Source: Actinoallomurus iriomotensis (GTDB lineage Bacteria; Actinomycetota; Actinomycetes; Streptosporangiales; Streptosporangiaceae). Taken from it: a DNA stretch of 64,000 bases. The notes under the pieces are model-generated. The model searched no databases, was not told the origin of the DNA, and saw nothing but the letters and a program-made list of their open reading frames with translations. Shown here piece after piece: positions 50,639-59,980 of this stretch; position 1 is the first letter of the stretch; each line of letters begins with the position of its first letter. The position numbers and the translations under genes are program-made. Location: positions 1,761,898 to 1,825,897 of the forward strand of contig NZ_BSTJ01000001.1 in assembly GCF_030269445.1 (NCBI RefSeq), read 5' to 3'.

Positions 50639-51900
50639 TCGGCTTCTCCGATGATCGGGCCCGGCGGCTCAGGATCATCGATCGTTGCGGCGGCCTGCTC
50701 TTCGAGGCCTGTCGGCTTCGCCCGAGGTTCGGTGACCCCCTCTTGCGGGTCCTCCAGCGAGACCTCCCCGCTCAGCTCCTCGAAGAGATCATCGATCGCC
50801 TTGTCATCGTCGTCCGACAGGTTGATCAGCAGAGGTTCATCGAAACGCTCGCGGTCGTCCTCCGTGTCAGTGGTGATCAGCTCAGGTGCCACATGCACAT
50901 TGCCGGTCCACATCTTCTCGTCTTCGGACAACCAGCTCCGTCGCTTACGTTCGCGGTCTCGGCGCTCGGCGCCGGCCGGCAGCCCAGTCATGCCCGCACG
51001 CGAGACATTGCTCGTCTCGGCGGCCTGAGCCTCCTGCGTGGCGGCAGCCTGATCGGACAAGACCGGCGTCATCCGGCCGGGTCCACCACCCACATCACCG
51101 GGCACCCCGGTGATGACGTTCGGGGTGATCAGTCCATAGTGGGACGCCGGTACGCCTCCGGGGCCCACGACTCCAGCACCGCCTCCGATTGGCAGCCCGC
51201 CCAAGTCGACCGGAACGGCTCCGGTGGGAGGCACAGCGGTCGGAGCCAGGCCGGCGAGCTGGGTACCACCGTCTCCGATCTGACTCGGCTCCGCAGCGTC
51301 GTCCGGCCGGTGATCATGTGACGCGGATGAGCCATCGCCGGCACCAGGGTGAGAGGAGGGTGATCCCACGGACGTTCCCGCAGCCGCCGAGTGCCCGGGG
51401 TTCCAGCCGTCGGAGTGATACTTCTCAGCGCCCGGCGGGAGGGTGGTGGACAGGTTCTGGGGCAGAGAGTTCCACGCCTGGGTGACACGTTCGTTCGCGC
51501 CGGTCATCCAGCTCTGGGCTTCCGGCAGTGACTTGGACGCGGGCTTGTTGTACTTGTACCAGGCCAGGTGCTCCGAGCCGTGGCGTTCGATCGCCACACC
51601 GAACGTCTTGGCGGTCTGGCGGACCGTTGCCGCCGCGGACCATACCTCACGCAACTGTGCTTGGGCGGCCGCCGCGTCCTTTCCGGTCCACGCGTTGTGC
51701 AGGTCCGTCCGCATATGCAGAAGGACGCCGGCGATCTTCTCGTATGCCTCGGCGAACTTCTGGTACCCGCGGCCCGATGCAGCGACCGCCTCCGGGTCGC
51801 TGGACTTCAGGAGGGCATCGATGCTCCTGAAGTCGGTGTACTGCGACGGCGATCCCGCCGGCGCCGTGGATCGCATCGGGGAGACATAGGAGTCGACCAT
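50635..51900 (-). CDS. PPE/WXG-like large type VII substrate
   Basis: 421 residues. The N-terminal ~170 are helical with DLHNAWTGKDAAAAQAQLRE (W71-T-G) at a helix turn, as in WXG100/PPE-type proteins. The middle (about 170-310) is a low-complexity Gly/Pro/Ser region and the C-terminal ~110 are acidic and disordered-looking (INLSDDDDKAIDDLFEELSG). It ends 4 bp inside the mycosin gene start. It is probably exported by a type VII system or forms part of its cargo complex; not a recognised family along its full length. Confidence 0.65.
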   Translation of the reverse strand: MVDSYVSPMRSTAPAGSPSQYTDFRSIDALLKSSDPEAVAASGRGYQKFAEAYEKIAGVLLHMRTDLHNAWTGKDAAAAQAQLREVWSAAATVRQTAKTFGVAIERHGSEHLAWYKYNKPASKSLPEAQSWMTGANERVTQAWNSLPQNLSTTLPPGAEKYHSDGWNPGHSAAAGTSVGSPSSHPGAGDGSSASHDHRPDDAAEPSQIGDGGTQLAGLAPTAVPPTGAVPVDLGGLPIGGGAGVVGPGGVPASHYGLITPNVITGVPGDVGGGPGRMTPVLSDQAAATQEAQAAETSNVSRAGMTGLPAGAERRDRERKRRSWLSEDEKMWTGNVHVAPELITTDTEDDRERFDEPLLINLSDDDDKAIDDLFEELSGEVSLEDPQEGVTEPRAKPTGLEEQAAATIDDPEPPGPIIGEAE

Positions 51901-51901
51901 C

Positions 51902-52375
51902 TCAGTCCCTCGCGTCCGGGTTCAGCGAGTTCGGAGGCGCGGTCGGTGGCGGGGAACCCGATGAGTCGTGCTGGAACAGGTCGGTGGTCGGCACGGCGTG
52001 CAGGCGCTTGTCGACGGCAGCGATTCGGCGTTCCAGGTCGGACTCGGTCGCGTCGTAGATGTGGGCCGAGGCGTGAAGCTTCTTGATCATGTCCAGCACG
52101 GCGTGCAGAAACCGGCTGTGCTGGTCGACGAGCGTGTCGTGGCCGGACTTGGCGCTCGGGTAGAACGCCTGGGCGGCGTCCCAGGCGCCGTACGCCGCCT
52201 GGCTCGCCGGGGTGAGATGCTCGTCCGCCGACAGCAGGTCTTCCAGATGTGCCGTTAAGCGATCCGCGATGACCCTGACCTGGTGCCGGTCCATCGTGAC
52301 GCGTTCCGAGGGGTCGAGCCCCGGCCAGTCACGGTAGACCCCCAGCGGCACCGGTCCCGAATCCACAGGCGGCAT
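51902..52375 (-). CDS. Helical type VII-associated protein, first gene of the cluster
   Basis: 157 residues from the ATG at 52375, which has GGGGAGGGGGAG just upstream. Largely helical (QVRVIADRLTAHLEDLLSAD, TLVDQHSRFLHAVLDMIKKL) with AYGAWDAAQAF at a possible hairpin turn and a Pro/Ser tail. It resembles WXG100-type partners in size and helix layout but lacks a clear WXG. Its stop is 1 bp from the next start. It probably pairs with the 421-residue protein. Confidence 0.6.
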   Translation of the reverse strand: MPPVDSGPVPLGVYRDWPGLDPSERVTMDRHQVRVIADRLTAHLEDLLSADEHLTPASQAAYGAWDAAQAFYPSAKSGHDTLVDQHSRFLHAVLDMIKKLHASAHIYDATESDLERRIAAVDKRLHAVPTTDLFQHDSSGSPPPTAPPNSLNPDARD

Positions 52376-52389
52376 GGTTCTCCCCCTCC

Positions 52390-52412
52390 CCTGATGTGCG
52401 GAACACATCAGG
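52390..52412. promoter_or_regulatory. Inverted repeat in the leader of the type VII unit
   Basis: CCTGATGTG (52390-52398) and CACATCAGG (52404-52412), a perfect 9-bp repeat with a 5-base spacer, 15-37 bp before the first ATG at 52375 and next to its ribosome binding site. It could be an operator or an mRNA hairpin controlling translation. Confidence 0.6.
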
Positions 52413-52552
52413 CGCCGCAGCCCCCGTTCAAATCCCCGTAAAAGCCTTAGAGACTTTACAAAATTTGACTTTCCGCGTCCAGGCTCTGGCAAGGCAACTT
52501 TACTCCTACGTGATGTTCCATCTACGGAGAGTGAGATTTCGGGTTGTCCGGA

Positions 52553-52578
52553 TCAGATGAGCGCGGCGCCCGTTACGG
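52553..52578. repeat. 26-bp repeat, copy 1
   Basis: Matches 53386-53411 at 24 of 26 positions in the same orientation. The other copy contains the last codons and stop of ispE, so this copy may be a remnant of the ispE 3' end. The two copies bracket the membrane-protein gene at 52698-53252. Confidence 0.6.
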
Positions 52579-52697
52579 CCCCGGGTGCAGCAGGCGGGGC
52601 CGCGAGCCCGGGTCGCCCGTTCGGCACGGTTCGTCCCGATCCAGACCGCTTCGGGCCTGCCGCAGCCTCCACCAGATGCCGACACGGCGGCCCCTGG

Positions 52698-53252
52698 TCA
52701 TGCGCCGGAGCGCAGGCGGACCGCCCGCTCCGCACGGTCCAGGCGGGTTCTCTGGCGGCGTGCCGACACCATGACCACGATCGACAGCACGGCGTAGTAC
52801 ACGATCATGACCAGGTGAAAGACGTTGGGTTCGATCACCATGGACAGCGCGACGAGGACCAGGACCAGGCCCCAGATCCATGGACCGGTCCGCATCGACC
52901 GTGCGAGCTTGCCGCGCCGCCACTCGATCAGGGCCATCGCCGCCTGATCGAGGTCCGGCTCACGGGGCGCGTCGCCGACCCGCAGAGCCCGGTTGACCTC
53001 GACTCGGGTCGCCGGCGGCAGTTCGCCGACGGCCGCCCTTTCGCGGCGCCGGGCCAGAAAGACGATCAAGCTCATCCAGGCACTGAAGAACACGGCGAAC
53101 AACAGGATCTCGGCGACCCGCGCGCTCGGCGGCACGTGCCGGTCCACCAGCCAGAAGGCCGGTGCCCCGAGCACCACCGCGACCACCGCGATCACTAAGG
53201 CGAGGCGCCTGATCGGCCAGGTCACCGCCCGGTCCCGCCAGCTGTCGTCCAT
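52698..53252 (-). CDS. Hypothetical membrane protein
   Basis: 184 residues, not assigned to a family. Four hydrophobic helices in two pairs: LALVIAVVAVVLGAPAFWLV and ILLFAVFFSAWMSLIVFLA near the N-terminus, GPWIWGLVLVLVALSMVI and FHLVMIVYYAVLSIVVMVS near the C-terminus, separated by a charged cytoplasmic loop (about 70-115). The ATG at 53252 (MDDSWRDRAVTW) gives a short hydrophilic tail before TM1. It lies between ispE and the type VII unit and is bracketed by the 26-bp repeat, so it may belong to the inserted block. Confidence 0.6.
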   Translation of the reverse strand: MDDSWRDRAVTWPIRRLALVIAVVAVVLGAPAFWLVDRHVPPSARVAEILLFAVFFSAWMSLIVFLARRRERAAVGELPPATRVEVNRALRVGDAPREPDLDQAAMALIEWRRGKLARSMRTGPWIWGLVLVLVALSMVIEPNVFHLVMIVYYAVLSIVVMVSARRQRTRLDRAERAVRLRSGA

Positions 53253-53385
53253 CCGCCGTCCCCGCTCGTTCCCCTGGCGAGGCGGCCTCCGGACCCGCCT
53301 CGCGTCGTACGCGGCGTCTTCTCCCCCGCATGCATGAACCCACGCATGCCGGAAAGGCCGGATCCGGCCGGTGAGAGGTCGCGGG

Positions 53386-54276
53386 TCAGACGAGCGCGGC
53401 GCCCGGTACGGGTCCACGGGCCCGGCGGACGGCGGCGAAGTGGCCCGTGCCGGACAGGGACGTCGCCAGTTCCTCCGCGTGCGCGGCCGAGGACGCCAGG
53501 AACGCGCACGTCGGCCCGGAGCCCGACACCAGCGCTCCCACCGCCCCCAGCCGGGAGCCCGCCGCCAGGGCCTCGGCCAGCGACGGGCGCAGGCTCAGGG
53601 CCGCGGACTGCAGGTCGTTGCTCAGTGCCCGGCCGAGAGCCTCGGCGTCGCCCGTCTTCAGCGCGGCCATCAGATCGTCGGAGACCACCGGCCACGGGAC
53701 CGGAGCGTCCTCCCGCAGCCGGTCGCACTCGGCGTACACCGCCGGGGTCGACAGCCCGCCGTCCGCGTACCCGAACACCCAGTGGAACTCCCCCGCCACC
53801 TCGAGCGAGGTCAGCCGCTCCCCCCGGCCCAGGCCCACGGCCGTGCCGCCGAGCAGGGCGAACGGCACATCGCTGCCGATCCGCGCGCCCAGCCCCAGGA
53901 GGGTCTCCCGGCTCAGCCCCGTCTCCCACAGGGCGTCGCACGCCACCAGGGCCGCCGCCGCGTCGGCGCTGCCGCCGGCCATTCCGCCGGCCACCGGGAT
54001 GTCCTTGCGGATGTGCAGGGCGACCCGGGGTTCGACGCCGGCGTGCGAGGCGAGAAGCAGCGCGGCCCGTGCGGCCAGGTTGTCCGGGCCCGTGGGAACG
54101 CCGGCCGGGCCCTCCACCGTGATCGTCAACGTGGGGGCGGGCGTGGCGGTCACCTCGTCGAACAGCGACACGGCGTGGAAGACGTTGACGAGATCGTGGT
54201 AGCCGTCGTCGCGGGCCGGACCGACACCGAGCTGAAGGTTGACCTTGGCGGGTACGCGAACAGTGGTCACGATCAC
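53386..54276 (-). CDS. ispE: 4-diphosphocytidyl-2-C-methyl-D-erythritol kinase
   Basis: GHMP kinase of the MEP isoprenoid pathway, 296 residues. Motifs: [22 protein letters not shown] at the start, the ATP loop [20 protein letters not shown] and the C-terminal [16 protein letters not shown]. It supplies isopentenyl units, including the undecaprenyl carrier used for cell wall and exopolysaccharide. GTG at 54276 overlaps the rsmA stop (GTGA), a conserved coupling. Confidence 0.95.
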   Translation of the reverse strand: MIVTTVRVPAKVNLQLGVGPARDDGYHDLVNVFHAVSLFDEVTATPAPTLTITVEGPAGVPTGPDNLAARAALLLASHAGVEPRVALHIRKDIPVAGGMAGGSADAAAALVACDALWETGLSRETLLGLGARIGSDVPFALLGGTAVGLGRGERLTSLEVAGEFHWVFGYADGGLSTPAVYAECDRLREDAPVPWPVVSDDLMAALKTGDAEALGRALSNDLQSAALSLRPSLAEALAAGSRLGAVGALVSGSGPTCAFLASSAAHAEELATSLSGTGHFAAVRRARGPVPGAALV

Positions 54277-55130
54277 CGAATGCTAGGCGATGCGCGGCGC
54301 TCCCCGGCGATCCGGGTGAAGGCCGCGACGTCGAGCGACTCGCCGCGCGCGCCCGGGTCGACGTCCGCGGCGCGCAGGATCCGCTCCGCCTCGGCGGCCG
54401 AACCCGCCCACCCGGCCAGAGCCGCGCGCAGGGTCTTGCGGCGCTGCGCGAAGGCCGCGTCGACCACCGCGAACACGTCCGCACGCGGGACACCCGCCGG
54501 CGGCTCGCGCCGGGTGAAGGCGACCAGGCCCGAGTCCACGTTCGGTACCGGCCAGAACACCGCCCGCCCGACGTTGCCCGCCCGGCGCGTCCCGGCGTAC
54601 CAGGCCATCTTGACCGACGGCACCCCGTACACCTTGCCGCCCGGCGACGCGGTGAGCCGGTCGGCGACCTCGGCCTGCACCATGACCAGCCCGTGCCGCA
54701 GCGTCGGGAACGCCCCGAGCAGGTGCAGCACGACGGGCACGGCCACGTTGTACGGCAGGTTCGCCACCAGCGCGGTCGGCGCGACGGGCAGCTCGGTCAC
54801 GCGCATCGCGTCGCCCGGGACCACGGTCAGCCGGTCGGCGAGCGACGGCGCGAACTCGGCGACCGTCCGCGGCAGCCGCCCCGCCAGCGTCTCGTCCACC
54901 TCGACGGCGACGACCCGCCGAACGGCGGGCAGCAGCGCCAGCGTCAGCGAGCCGAGCCCGGGCCCCACCTCCAGGACCACGTCGTCCAGGCCGACCTCGG
55001 CGTCGCGCACGATGCGGCGCACCGTGTTCGCGTCGATCACGAAGTTCTGGCCGAGCGTCTTGGTCGGGCGGATGCCCAGGTCAGCGGCGAGCGCGCGGAC
55101 GTCCGCCGGCCCGAGTAGTCGTTCACCCAC
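54273..55130 (-). CDS. rsmA: 16S rRNA dimethyladenosine transferase
   Basis: KsgA-type enzyme of 285 residues that dimethylates two adjacent adenines near the 3' end of 16S rRNA. Motifs: [20 protein letters not shown], motif [16 protein letters not shown], motif [15 protein letters not shown] and catalytic [10 protein letters not shown]. The GTG at 55130 ([14 protein letters not shown]) is chosen as the start; longer frames upstream cross the divergent sigma remnant. Normal neighbour of ispE. Confidence 0.93.
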   Translation of the reverse strand: MGERLLGPADVRALAADLGIRPTKTLGQNFVIDANTVRRIVRDAEVGLDDVVLEVGPGLGSLTLALLPAVRRVVAVEVDETLAGRLPRTVAEFAPSLADRLTVVPGDAMRVTELPVAPTALVANLPYNVAVPVVLHLLGAFPTLRHGLVMVQAEVADRLTASPGGKVYGVPSVKMAWYAGTRRAGNVGRAVFWPVPNVDSGLVAFTRREPPAGVPRADVFAVVDAAFAQRRKTLRAALAGWAGSAAEAERILRAADVDPGARGESLDVAAFTRIAGERRASPSIR

Positions 55131-55196
55131 CTGTTCAGTGTCCCGTACGTGCAACAGTTCCGGCACCGCGCCCGTCCCCGGAGCGAGGAGGGCGCC

Positions 55197-55436
55197 TTGA
55201 ATGAAGCACTGAGCTTCGAAGACTTCGTCGGTGCGCGTGCCGACGCGCTCATGCGGTACGCCTACGTGTTGACCGGCGACCCGCACGACGCCGCGGACCT
55301 GTTGCAGGGGACGCTGGTCCGCGTACGGGCCGCCTGGCACGGGGTGCACAACAAGCGCGAGCCGGAAGGCTACGTGCGCACGACGATGGCGCGGCTGCAC
55401 ATCAGCGTCTGGCGCGGCAGACGCCGCGAACGCCCG
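55197..55436 (+). pseudogene. Truncated SigE-type ECF sigma factor (region 2 only)
   Basis: TTG at 55197 after GAGGAGGG starts a good sigma region 2: [60 protein letters not shown]. At about 55432-55436 the sequence switches, without any region 4, into the N-terminal coding sequence of the next gene in another frame. The sigma frame then runs out of phase to a stop at 55625, giving a meaningless tail. A deletion has evidently joined the middle of the sigma gene to the start of its partner. Confidence 0.75.
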
Positions 55437-55528
55437 ACGAACTGGAGCAGGCGCTGCGGCGGACCCTCGCCACGGCCGCCGAACGCGCCCCGAAGGCCCC
55501 GCCGGGCATCGGCCTGGACGCGCGCCCC

Positions 55529-56632
55529 GTGCGCCGGCCCCGGGCGTATCCACGGGTCGCGCTGGCCGCCGCGGCCGTGGTCGTGGCCATGGGGGGCGCC
55601 ACGGTCGCCGGCCGTGCGCTGCTGACCGGCACGCACGCGCCGGGCACCGCCAACGGCACCGCGTCCCCGGCACTGCACCGGCTGAAGGAGACCGCCGTGC
55701 CGCCGATGGAGAAGGTCTGGCCCAAGGCGATCCACCGGGTGCCGGACACCCTGCCGAACAGGCGCAAGTTCCTGCCTCTGACCTTCCTGGACGCCCACAC
55801 GCTGCTGGTCAGCACCGATTCCAGCTTCGAGAAGGCCGACGCCCTGTACGCCTACGACCTGCGTGAGCACACGACGAGACGGATCGCGACGGTCGTCACG
55901 CCGCCGAAGACGAAGCTGTTCGCCTCGGGGTTCTCGACCGGAGACGGGTACGTCGCGTGGTACCTCGCCGGCGACTACGGCACCGAGATCTGGGCGGCAC
56001 CGCTCGCCGGGGGCGCGGCTCGCCTCGTCAGCCGGGCCGACACCCCCGTGCCGACCGCGCTGGCGATCGACGGCGGAAAGGTCCTCTGGTCGGTGGGAAA
56101 GACCGGCGGCGTCTTCCGCGCCCCCGTCACCGGAGGCGCCACCGAGAAGGTTCCGGGCACGCGCGGGACCTACATCCTGCAGTGGCCGTGGGTCGGCGCC
56201 CCTGCGGCCGTCCTCCCCCCGAACACGGGCGTCACGGGCTTCGCGAACGTGCGGAACGTCGTGACCGGGGAGACCCGTACGGCCCGGCTCACCGACGGCG
56301 CCGCCTGGAGCTGCGGCGTCACCTGGTGTGTGGGCCGGGACTCACACCTCGTCTCCGAGGCGCAGCGCCGCGACGGCAGCGGCCGCCAGGCGATCCCGGA
56401 CCTCGAATCCGCGTCGCGCAATCCACCGTCGCTGGACAGGTTCGTCATCACCTTTCCCGCGAAGCACTCCATCGCCGTGTACGACCTGCGAACGGGCAAG
56501 GCCGGTGATCTGGGAATCAAGCAGCAGGACAAGAATTCCTTCGTCTTCCGGCTGGCCGACGACCCGGCGAACCGCCTCTACTACACCATCACGGACGGCG
56601 GGTACGTGCTCGTCGACCTCGGCGCGATCTAG
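55529..56632 (+). CDS. Membrane-anchored beta-propeller protein, sigma-linked, N-terminus damaged
   Basis: 367 residues from the first available start, GTG 55529: [20 protein letters not shown] (TM), then an extracytoplasmic propeller-like domain ([59 protein letters not shown]). The same frame is open and family-like back to about 55436 ([19 protein letters not shown]), but no start codon exists there because the upstream sigma sequence is fused in. Relatives are normally encoded with an SigE-type sigma factor. Expression could need re-initiation or frameshifting; it may be decaying. Confidence 0.6.
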   Translation: MRRPRAYPRVALAAAAVVVAMGGATVAGRALLTGTHAPGTANGTASPALHRLKETAVPPMEKVWPKAIHRVPDTLPNRRKFLPLTFLDAHTLLVSTDSSFEKADALYAYDLREHTTRRIATVVTPPKTKLFASGFSTGDGYVAWYLAGDYGTEIWAAPLAGGAARLVSRADTPVPTALAIDGGKVLWSVGKTGGVFRAPVTGGATEKVPGTRGTYILQWPWVGAPAAVLPPNTGVTGFANVRNVVTGETRTARLTDGAAWSCGVTWCVGRDSHLVSEAQRRDGSGRQAIPDLESASRNPPSLDRFVITFPAKHSIAVYDLRTGKAGDLGIKQQDKNSFVFRLADDPANRLYYTITDGGYVLVDLGAI

Positions 56633-56718
56633 ACCCGCTGTACGACGGCGTCAGGACAGGGTAAGACCAGGTCAGCGGGCCGGGGCGGTCTCCCGGAACA
56701 GGACAGCGAGGTGGAACC

Positions 56719-57351
56719 ATGCGGCACCGTCGGCTGACGATGCTCCTCGGCGTCGGCGCCGCGGTGACGCTGGGCCCGGTCCCGTACGCGGCGGTCGCGC
56801 ACGCGGTGACCGGTCCCGTGCACGGCCACCGGACGATCACGTCGGTACGGCCGGGGCGGAGCGACCCGGATCCGGCCTCGGCCGGATCCACCTCGGTGAC
56901 CTTCCGCGTGCTGCCGCCGGACCCGCCACCGCCTGATCCGGCACCGGCCGACCCGGACGCGGGCGCGGTCGGCGGCGGCCCGATACCGGGCGGGCCGGGC
57001 ACGGGTGCCGCCGCCGCGTCGGACGACGACACCTCCGTCGATATCGGCGAGAAGGAGTCCGGCGGCCACCTCACCCGGCACGGGGAGAACGGGTCGTACG
57101 GCGGACGCCACGAGTCGCACGGCGGGCTCCGCCCGTCTCGCGTACGGCCGAGGACCGAGAGCGCCGGGCCACGGCGGCGTCCGGCCGCACACCACGGCCT
57201 GCTGCCCTTCACCGGCGCCGACATCGGCGCGGCCACCCGATTCGGAGTGGCCGCCGTCCTCGCCGGCGTGCTCGCCCTCGCCTCCGTACGCCGGAGACGA
57301 CAGGCCCCGGGCGTCACCAGGCGCCGAAGACGCGCTCCCCGTTGCGGCTGA
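56719..57351 (+). CDS. LPFTG-anchored Pro/Gly-rich surface protein
   Basis: 210 residues: signal peptide (RRLTMLLGVGAAVTLGPVPY), a Pro/Asp/Gly-rich middle (VLPPDPPPPDPAPADPDAGA) and a sorting signal LPFTG (about residues 164-168) followed by a TM (GVAAVLAGVLALASV) and RRRR. The last 17 residues beyond the RRR lie in an overlap with the convergent tatD gene. LPxTG proteins are covalently attached to peptidoglycan by sortase; no sortase gene is in the window. Function unknown. Confidence 0.65.
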   Translation: MRHRRLTMLLGVGAAVTLGPVPYAAVAHAVTGPVHGHRTITSVRPGRSDPDPASAGSTSVTFRVLPPDPPPPDPAPADPDAGAVGGGPIPGGPGTGAAAASDDDTSVDIGEKESGGHLTRHGENGSYGGRHESHGGLRPSRVRPRTESAGPRRRPAAHHGLLPFTGADIGAATRFGVAAVLAGVLALASVRRRRQAPGVTRRRRRAPRCG

Positions 57352-58129
57352 TCGTCTCGCACAGCTCGCCCAGGTCCATGCCCTTGACCTCGGCGAGGCA
57401 GCGGGCGGTCAGCGGCACGAGGTACGGGGCGTTCGGGCGGCCCCGGTACGGCACCGGCGTGAGGTACGGCGCGTCGGTCTCCACCAACAGCAGGTCCGGC
57501 GGCGCGACCTCCGCGGCCTCGCGCAGGTCACCGGCGTTCTTGAAGGTGACGTTGCCGGCGAAGCTCATGACGTAGCCCCGGTCGGCGCAGACCTTGGCCA
57601 TCTCCCGGTCGCCGGAGAAGCAGTGGAAGACGACCTGCTCCGGCGGGCCCTCCTCGGCGAGGATGCGCAGGACGTCGTCGTGGGCATCGCGGTCGTGGAT
57701 GACCAGCGCCGTGCCGGTGCGCTTGGCGATGTCGATGTGCGCGCGGAAGGACCGGTGCTGGTCACCCTGGTCGGCCCAGTCGCGGTAGTAGTCGAGCCCG
57801 GTCTCGCCGACCGCGCGGACGTGCGGCAGCGCGGCGAGCGAGGCGATCTCCTCGAGCACCTCGTCGGTCGCGTCGCCCGCGTCGTTGGGGTGGATCGCCA
57901 CGGCCGCGTAGACGTCGTCGCGGGTGGCGGCGGCCTCGGCGCACCACCGCGACGACGCCAGGTCGTACCCCACGGTCACGGCCCGGCGGATGCCCACCGA
58001 CCGGGCCGCGGCGAGCACCTCCGGCACGGGCGTCTTGAGGATGTCGAGATGGCAGTGGCTGTCGAACACGTCGGCCGGCAGCGGCTCGGGAGGCGGCGGG
58101 GCCGCCTCCCGCGACTCACGACTGCTCAA
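57314..58129 (-). CDS. tatD: TatD-family metal-dependent hydrolase
   Basis: 271 residues, TIM-barrel nuclease: DSHCHLDIL with the metal-binding His pair, VGETGLDYY with the bridging Glu, [16 protein letters not shown] and [19 protein letters not shown]. TatD enzymes act as 3'-5' exonucleases or D-aminoacyl hydrolases. The TTG at 58129 overlaps the metG stop by 14 bp. Conserved metG-tatD pair. In many actinobacteria an rpfB-type gene follows tatD before rsmA; here it is replaced by unrelated genes. Confidence 0.92.
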   Translation of the reverse strand: MSSRESREAAPPPPEPLPADVFDSHCHLDILKTPVPEVLAAARSVGIRRAVTVGYDLASSRWCAEAAATRDDVYAAVAIHPNDAGDATDEVLEEIASLAALPHVRAVGETGLDYYRDWADQGDQHRSFRAHIDIAKRTGTALVIHDRDAHDDVLRILAEEGPPEQVVFHCFSGDREMAKVCADRGYVMSFAGNVTFKNAGDLREAAEVAPPDLLLVETDAPYLTPVPYRGRPNAPYLVPLTARCLAEVKGMDLGELCETISRNGERVFGAW

Positions 58130-59909
58130 GTCGGGCCAGCTCCTCGTCGACGACCGAGGGGTCCAGCTTGGTGAAGAGCGGCTTCGGCGGCGCCAGCGGG
58201 ACGCCGGGCGTGATCGGCCGGGACTCCCAGCGCGCGGCGGCCGTCTCGTACGTGCCGGTCAGCACCTGGTAGCCCGGCCCGCCGTCCTCGTCGACGTCGC
58301 GCAGCTCCGGCATGCCGCTCCAGTCGCCCTCGCCGCCGAGCATCTTGTACACCTTGTCCGAGGACTTCGGCAGGAACGGCGTCAGCAGCGACTTGGCGTC
58401 GTCCACGAGCTGCAGCGCGACGTGGAGGATGGTCTTCATCCGCTCCGGGTCCTCGCTGCGGAGCTTCCAGGGCGCCTGCTCGGACAGGTACTTGTTGGCC
58501 TCCGCCACGGTGCGCATGGTCTCGCCGACGGCGTTCTTGAACCGCGACCGGGCCAGCTCCGCGCCCACCGCGTCGAACGCCGCCCGCGAACGCTGCAGGA
58601 TGGCGCGGTCGGCCTCGGTCAGCTCGCCGGCCGCCGGGATCTCACCGATGTTCTTGGCCGCGAACGAGACCGAGCGGTTGACCAGGTTGCCCCACGCGGC
58701 GACGAGCTCGTCGTTGTTGCGCCGGACGAACTCCGACCAGGTGAAGTCGGTGTCCTGGTTCTCCGGGCCGGCCACCGCGATGTAGTAGCGCAGGGCGTCG
58801 ACGTCGTAGCGCTCGAGGAAGTCACGCACGTAGATCACGACCTGCCGCGAGGAGGAGAACTTGCGCCCCTCCATCGTCAGGAACTCCGAGGAGACCACCT
58901 CGGACGGCAGGTTGAGCCGGCCGAGCGAGCCGGGCTGCCCGCCCTTGTCGCCCTCGCCGTTGTAGCCCAGCAGCATCGCCGGCCAGATCTCGGAGTGGAA
59001 GACGATGTTGTCCTTGCCCATGAAGTAGTACGACCGGGCGTCGGGGCTCTGCCACCACGCGCGCCAGGCGTCCGCGTCGCCGGAGCGCCGGGCCCACTCG
59101 ACCGAGGCCGAAAGGTAGCCGATCACCGCGTCGAACCAGACGTACAGCCGCTTGTCGGGCCGGTCGATCCAGCCCGGCAGCGGCACCGGCACGCCCCAGT
59201 CGAGGTCGCGGCTGATCGGGCGGGGCTGCATGTCGTCGAGGAGGTTGCGGGTGAACTTGTAGACGTTCGGCCGCCAGAGCCCCTCTTTGCTCTGCAGCCA
59301 CGACCCGAGGGTCTCGGAGAACGCGGGCAGGTCGAGGAAGAAGTGCTCGGTCTCCACGAACTCCGGCTTTTCGCCGTTGATGCGGCTGCGGGGGTTGATC
59401 AGGTCGATCGGGTCGAGCTGGTTGCCGCAGTTGTCGCACTGGTCGCCGCGCGCCCCGTCGTAGCCGCAGATCGGGCAGGTGCCCTCGATGTAGCGGTCCG
59501 GGAGGGTACGGCCGGTGGACGGGGAGATCGCGCCCATCGTCGTCTTCTCGAAGACGTAGCCGTTGGCGTGGAGGCCCTTGAAGATCTCCTGGGCGACGGC
59601 GTAGTGGTTACGCGTCGTCGTCCGGGTGAACAGGTCATAGGACATGCCCAGCCCGTGGAGGTCCTGGCCGATCACCTTGTTGTAGCGGTCGGCGAGCTCC
59701 CGTGCGGTCACGCCCTCCTTGTCGGCCTGGACCTGGATCGGCGTGCCGTGCTCGTCGGTGCCGCTGACCATCAGGACCTTGTTGCCCGCCATCCGCTGGA
59801 AGCGGCTGAACATGTCGCAGGGCAGCGCGAAGCCGGAGACGTGCCCGATGTGGCGGGGCCCGTTGGCGTACGGCCAGGCGGGCGCGGTCAGGATGTGACG
59901 GCTGGACAT
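58116..59909 (-). CDS. metG: Methionyl-tRNA synthetase
   Basis: 597 residues, class I synthetase: [20 protein letters not shown] with the HIGH motif, [11 protein letters not shown], zinc knuckle CPIC..CDNC (MetG1 type) and the KMSKS site as GRKFSSSR. The anticodon-binding helices follow ([13 protein letters not shown]). No C-terminal tRNA-binding extension is present. The ATG at 59909 gives the family N-terminus; AGGGG is only 2 bases away, so initiation may be unusual or leaderless. Confidence 0.96.
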   Translation of the reverse strand: MSSRHILTAPAWPYANGPRHIGHVSGFALPCDMFSRFQRMAGNKVLMVSGTDEHGTPIQVQADKEGVTARELADRYNKVIGQDLHGLGMSYDLFTRTTTRNHYAVAQEIFKGLHANGYVFEKTTMGAISPSTGRTLPDRYIEGTCPICGYDGARGDQCDNCGNQLDPIDLINPRSRINGEKPEFVETEHFFLDLPAFSETLGSWLQSKEGLWRPNVYKFTRNLLDDMQPRPISRDLDWGVPVPLPGWIDRPDKRLYVWFDAVIGYLSASVEWARRSGDADAWRAWWQSPDARSYYFMGKDNIVFHSEIWPAMLLGYNGEGDKGGQPGSLGRLNLPSEVVSSEFLTMEGRKFSSSRQVVIYVRDFLERYDVDALRYYIAVAGPENQDTDFTWSEFVRRNNDELVAAWGNLVNRSVSFAAKNIGEIPAAGELTEADRAILQRSRAAFDAVGAELARSRFKNAVGETMRTVAEANKYLSEQAPWKLRSEDPERMKTILHVALQLVDDAKSLLTPFLPKSSDKVYKMLGGEGDWSGMPELRDVDEDGGPGYQVLTGTYETAAARWESRPITPGVPLAPPKPLFTKLDPSVVDEELARLEQS

Positions 59910-59980
59910 GCCCCTAAGACTAGAGGTCGTCCCGCGATGCCTCACGCCGATATCCGATCCGCCCCGCCCGGCACGCCGGT

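Larger units (their letters stand above)
52376..52697. other. Intergenic region upstream of the type VII unit
   Basis: About 320 bp between the leftward type VII unit and the leftward membrane-protein gene. It contains an inverted repeat (52390-52412), an AT-rich patch (52436-52510, for example ctttacaaaatttgacttt) that is the likeliest promoter for the type VII unit, and one copy of a 26-bp repeat (52553-52578). No gene was recognised in it. Confidence 0.5.

Noticed and set aside
52414-52440. tRNA-like T-arm sequence (cccgttcaaatcccc)
   Set aside because: The flanking bases do not form the 5-bp T stem and no acceptor, D or anticodon arms are present.
55149-55196. Upstream extension of the sigma remnant from an earlier start
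   Set aside because: The extra codons are not sigma-like, and GAGGAGGG points to the TTG at 55197.
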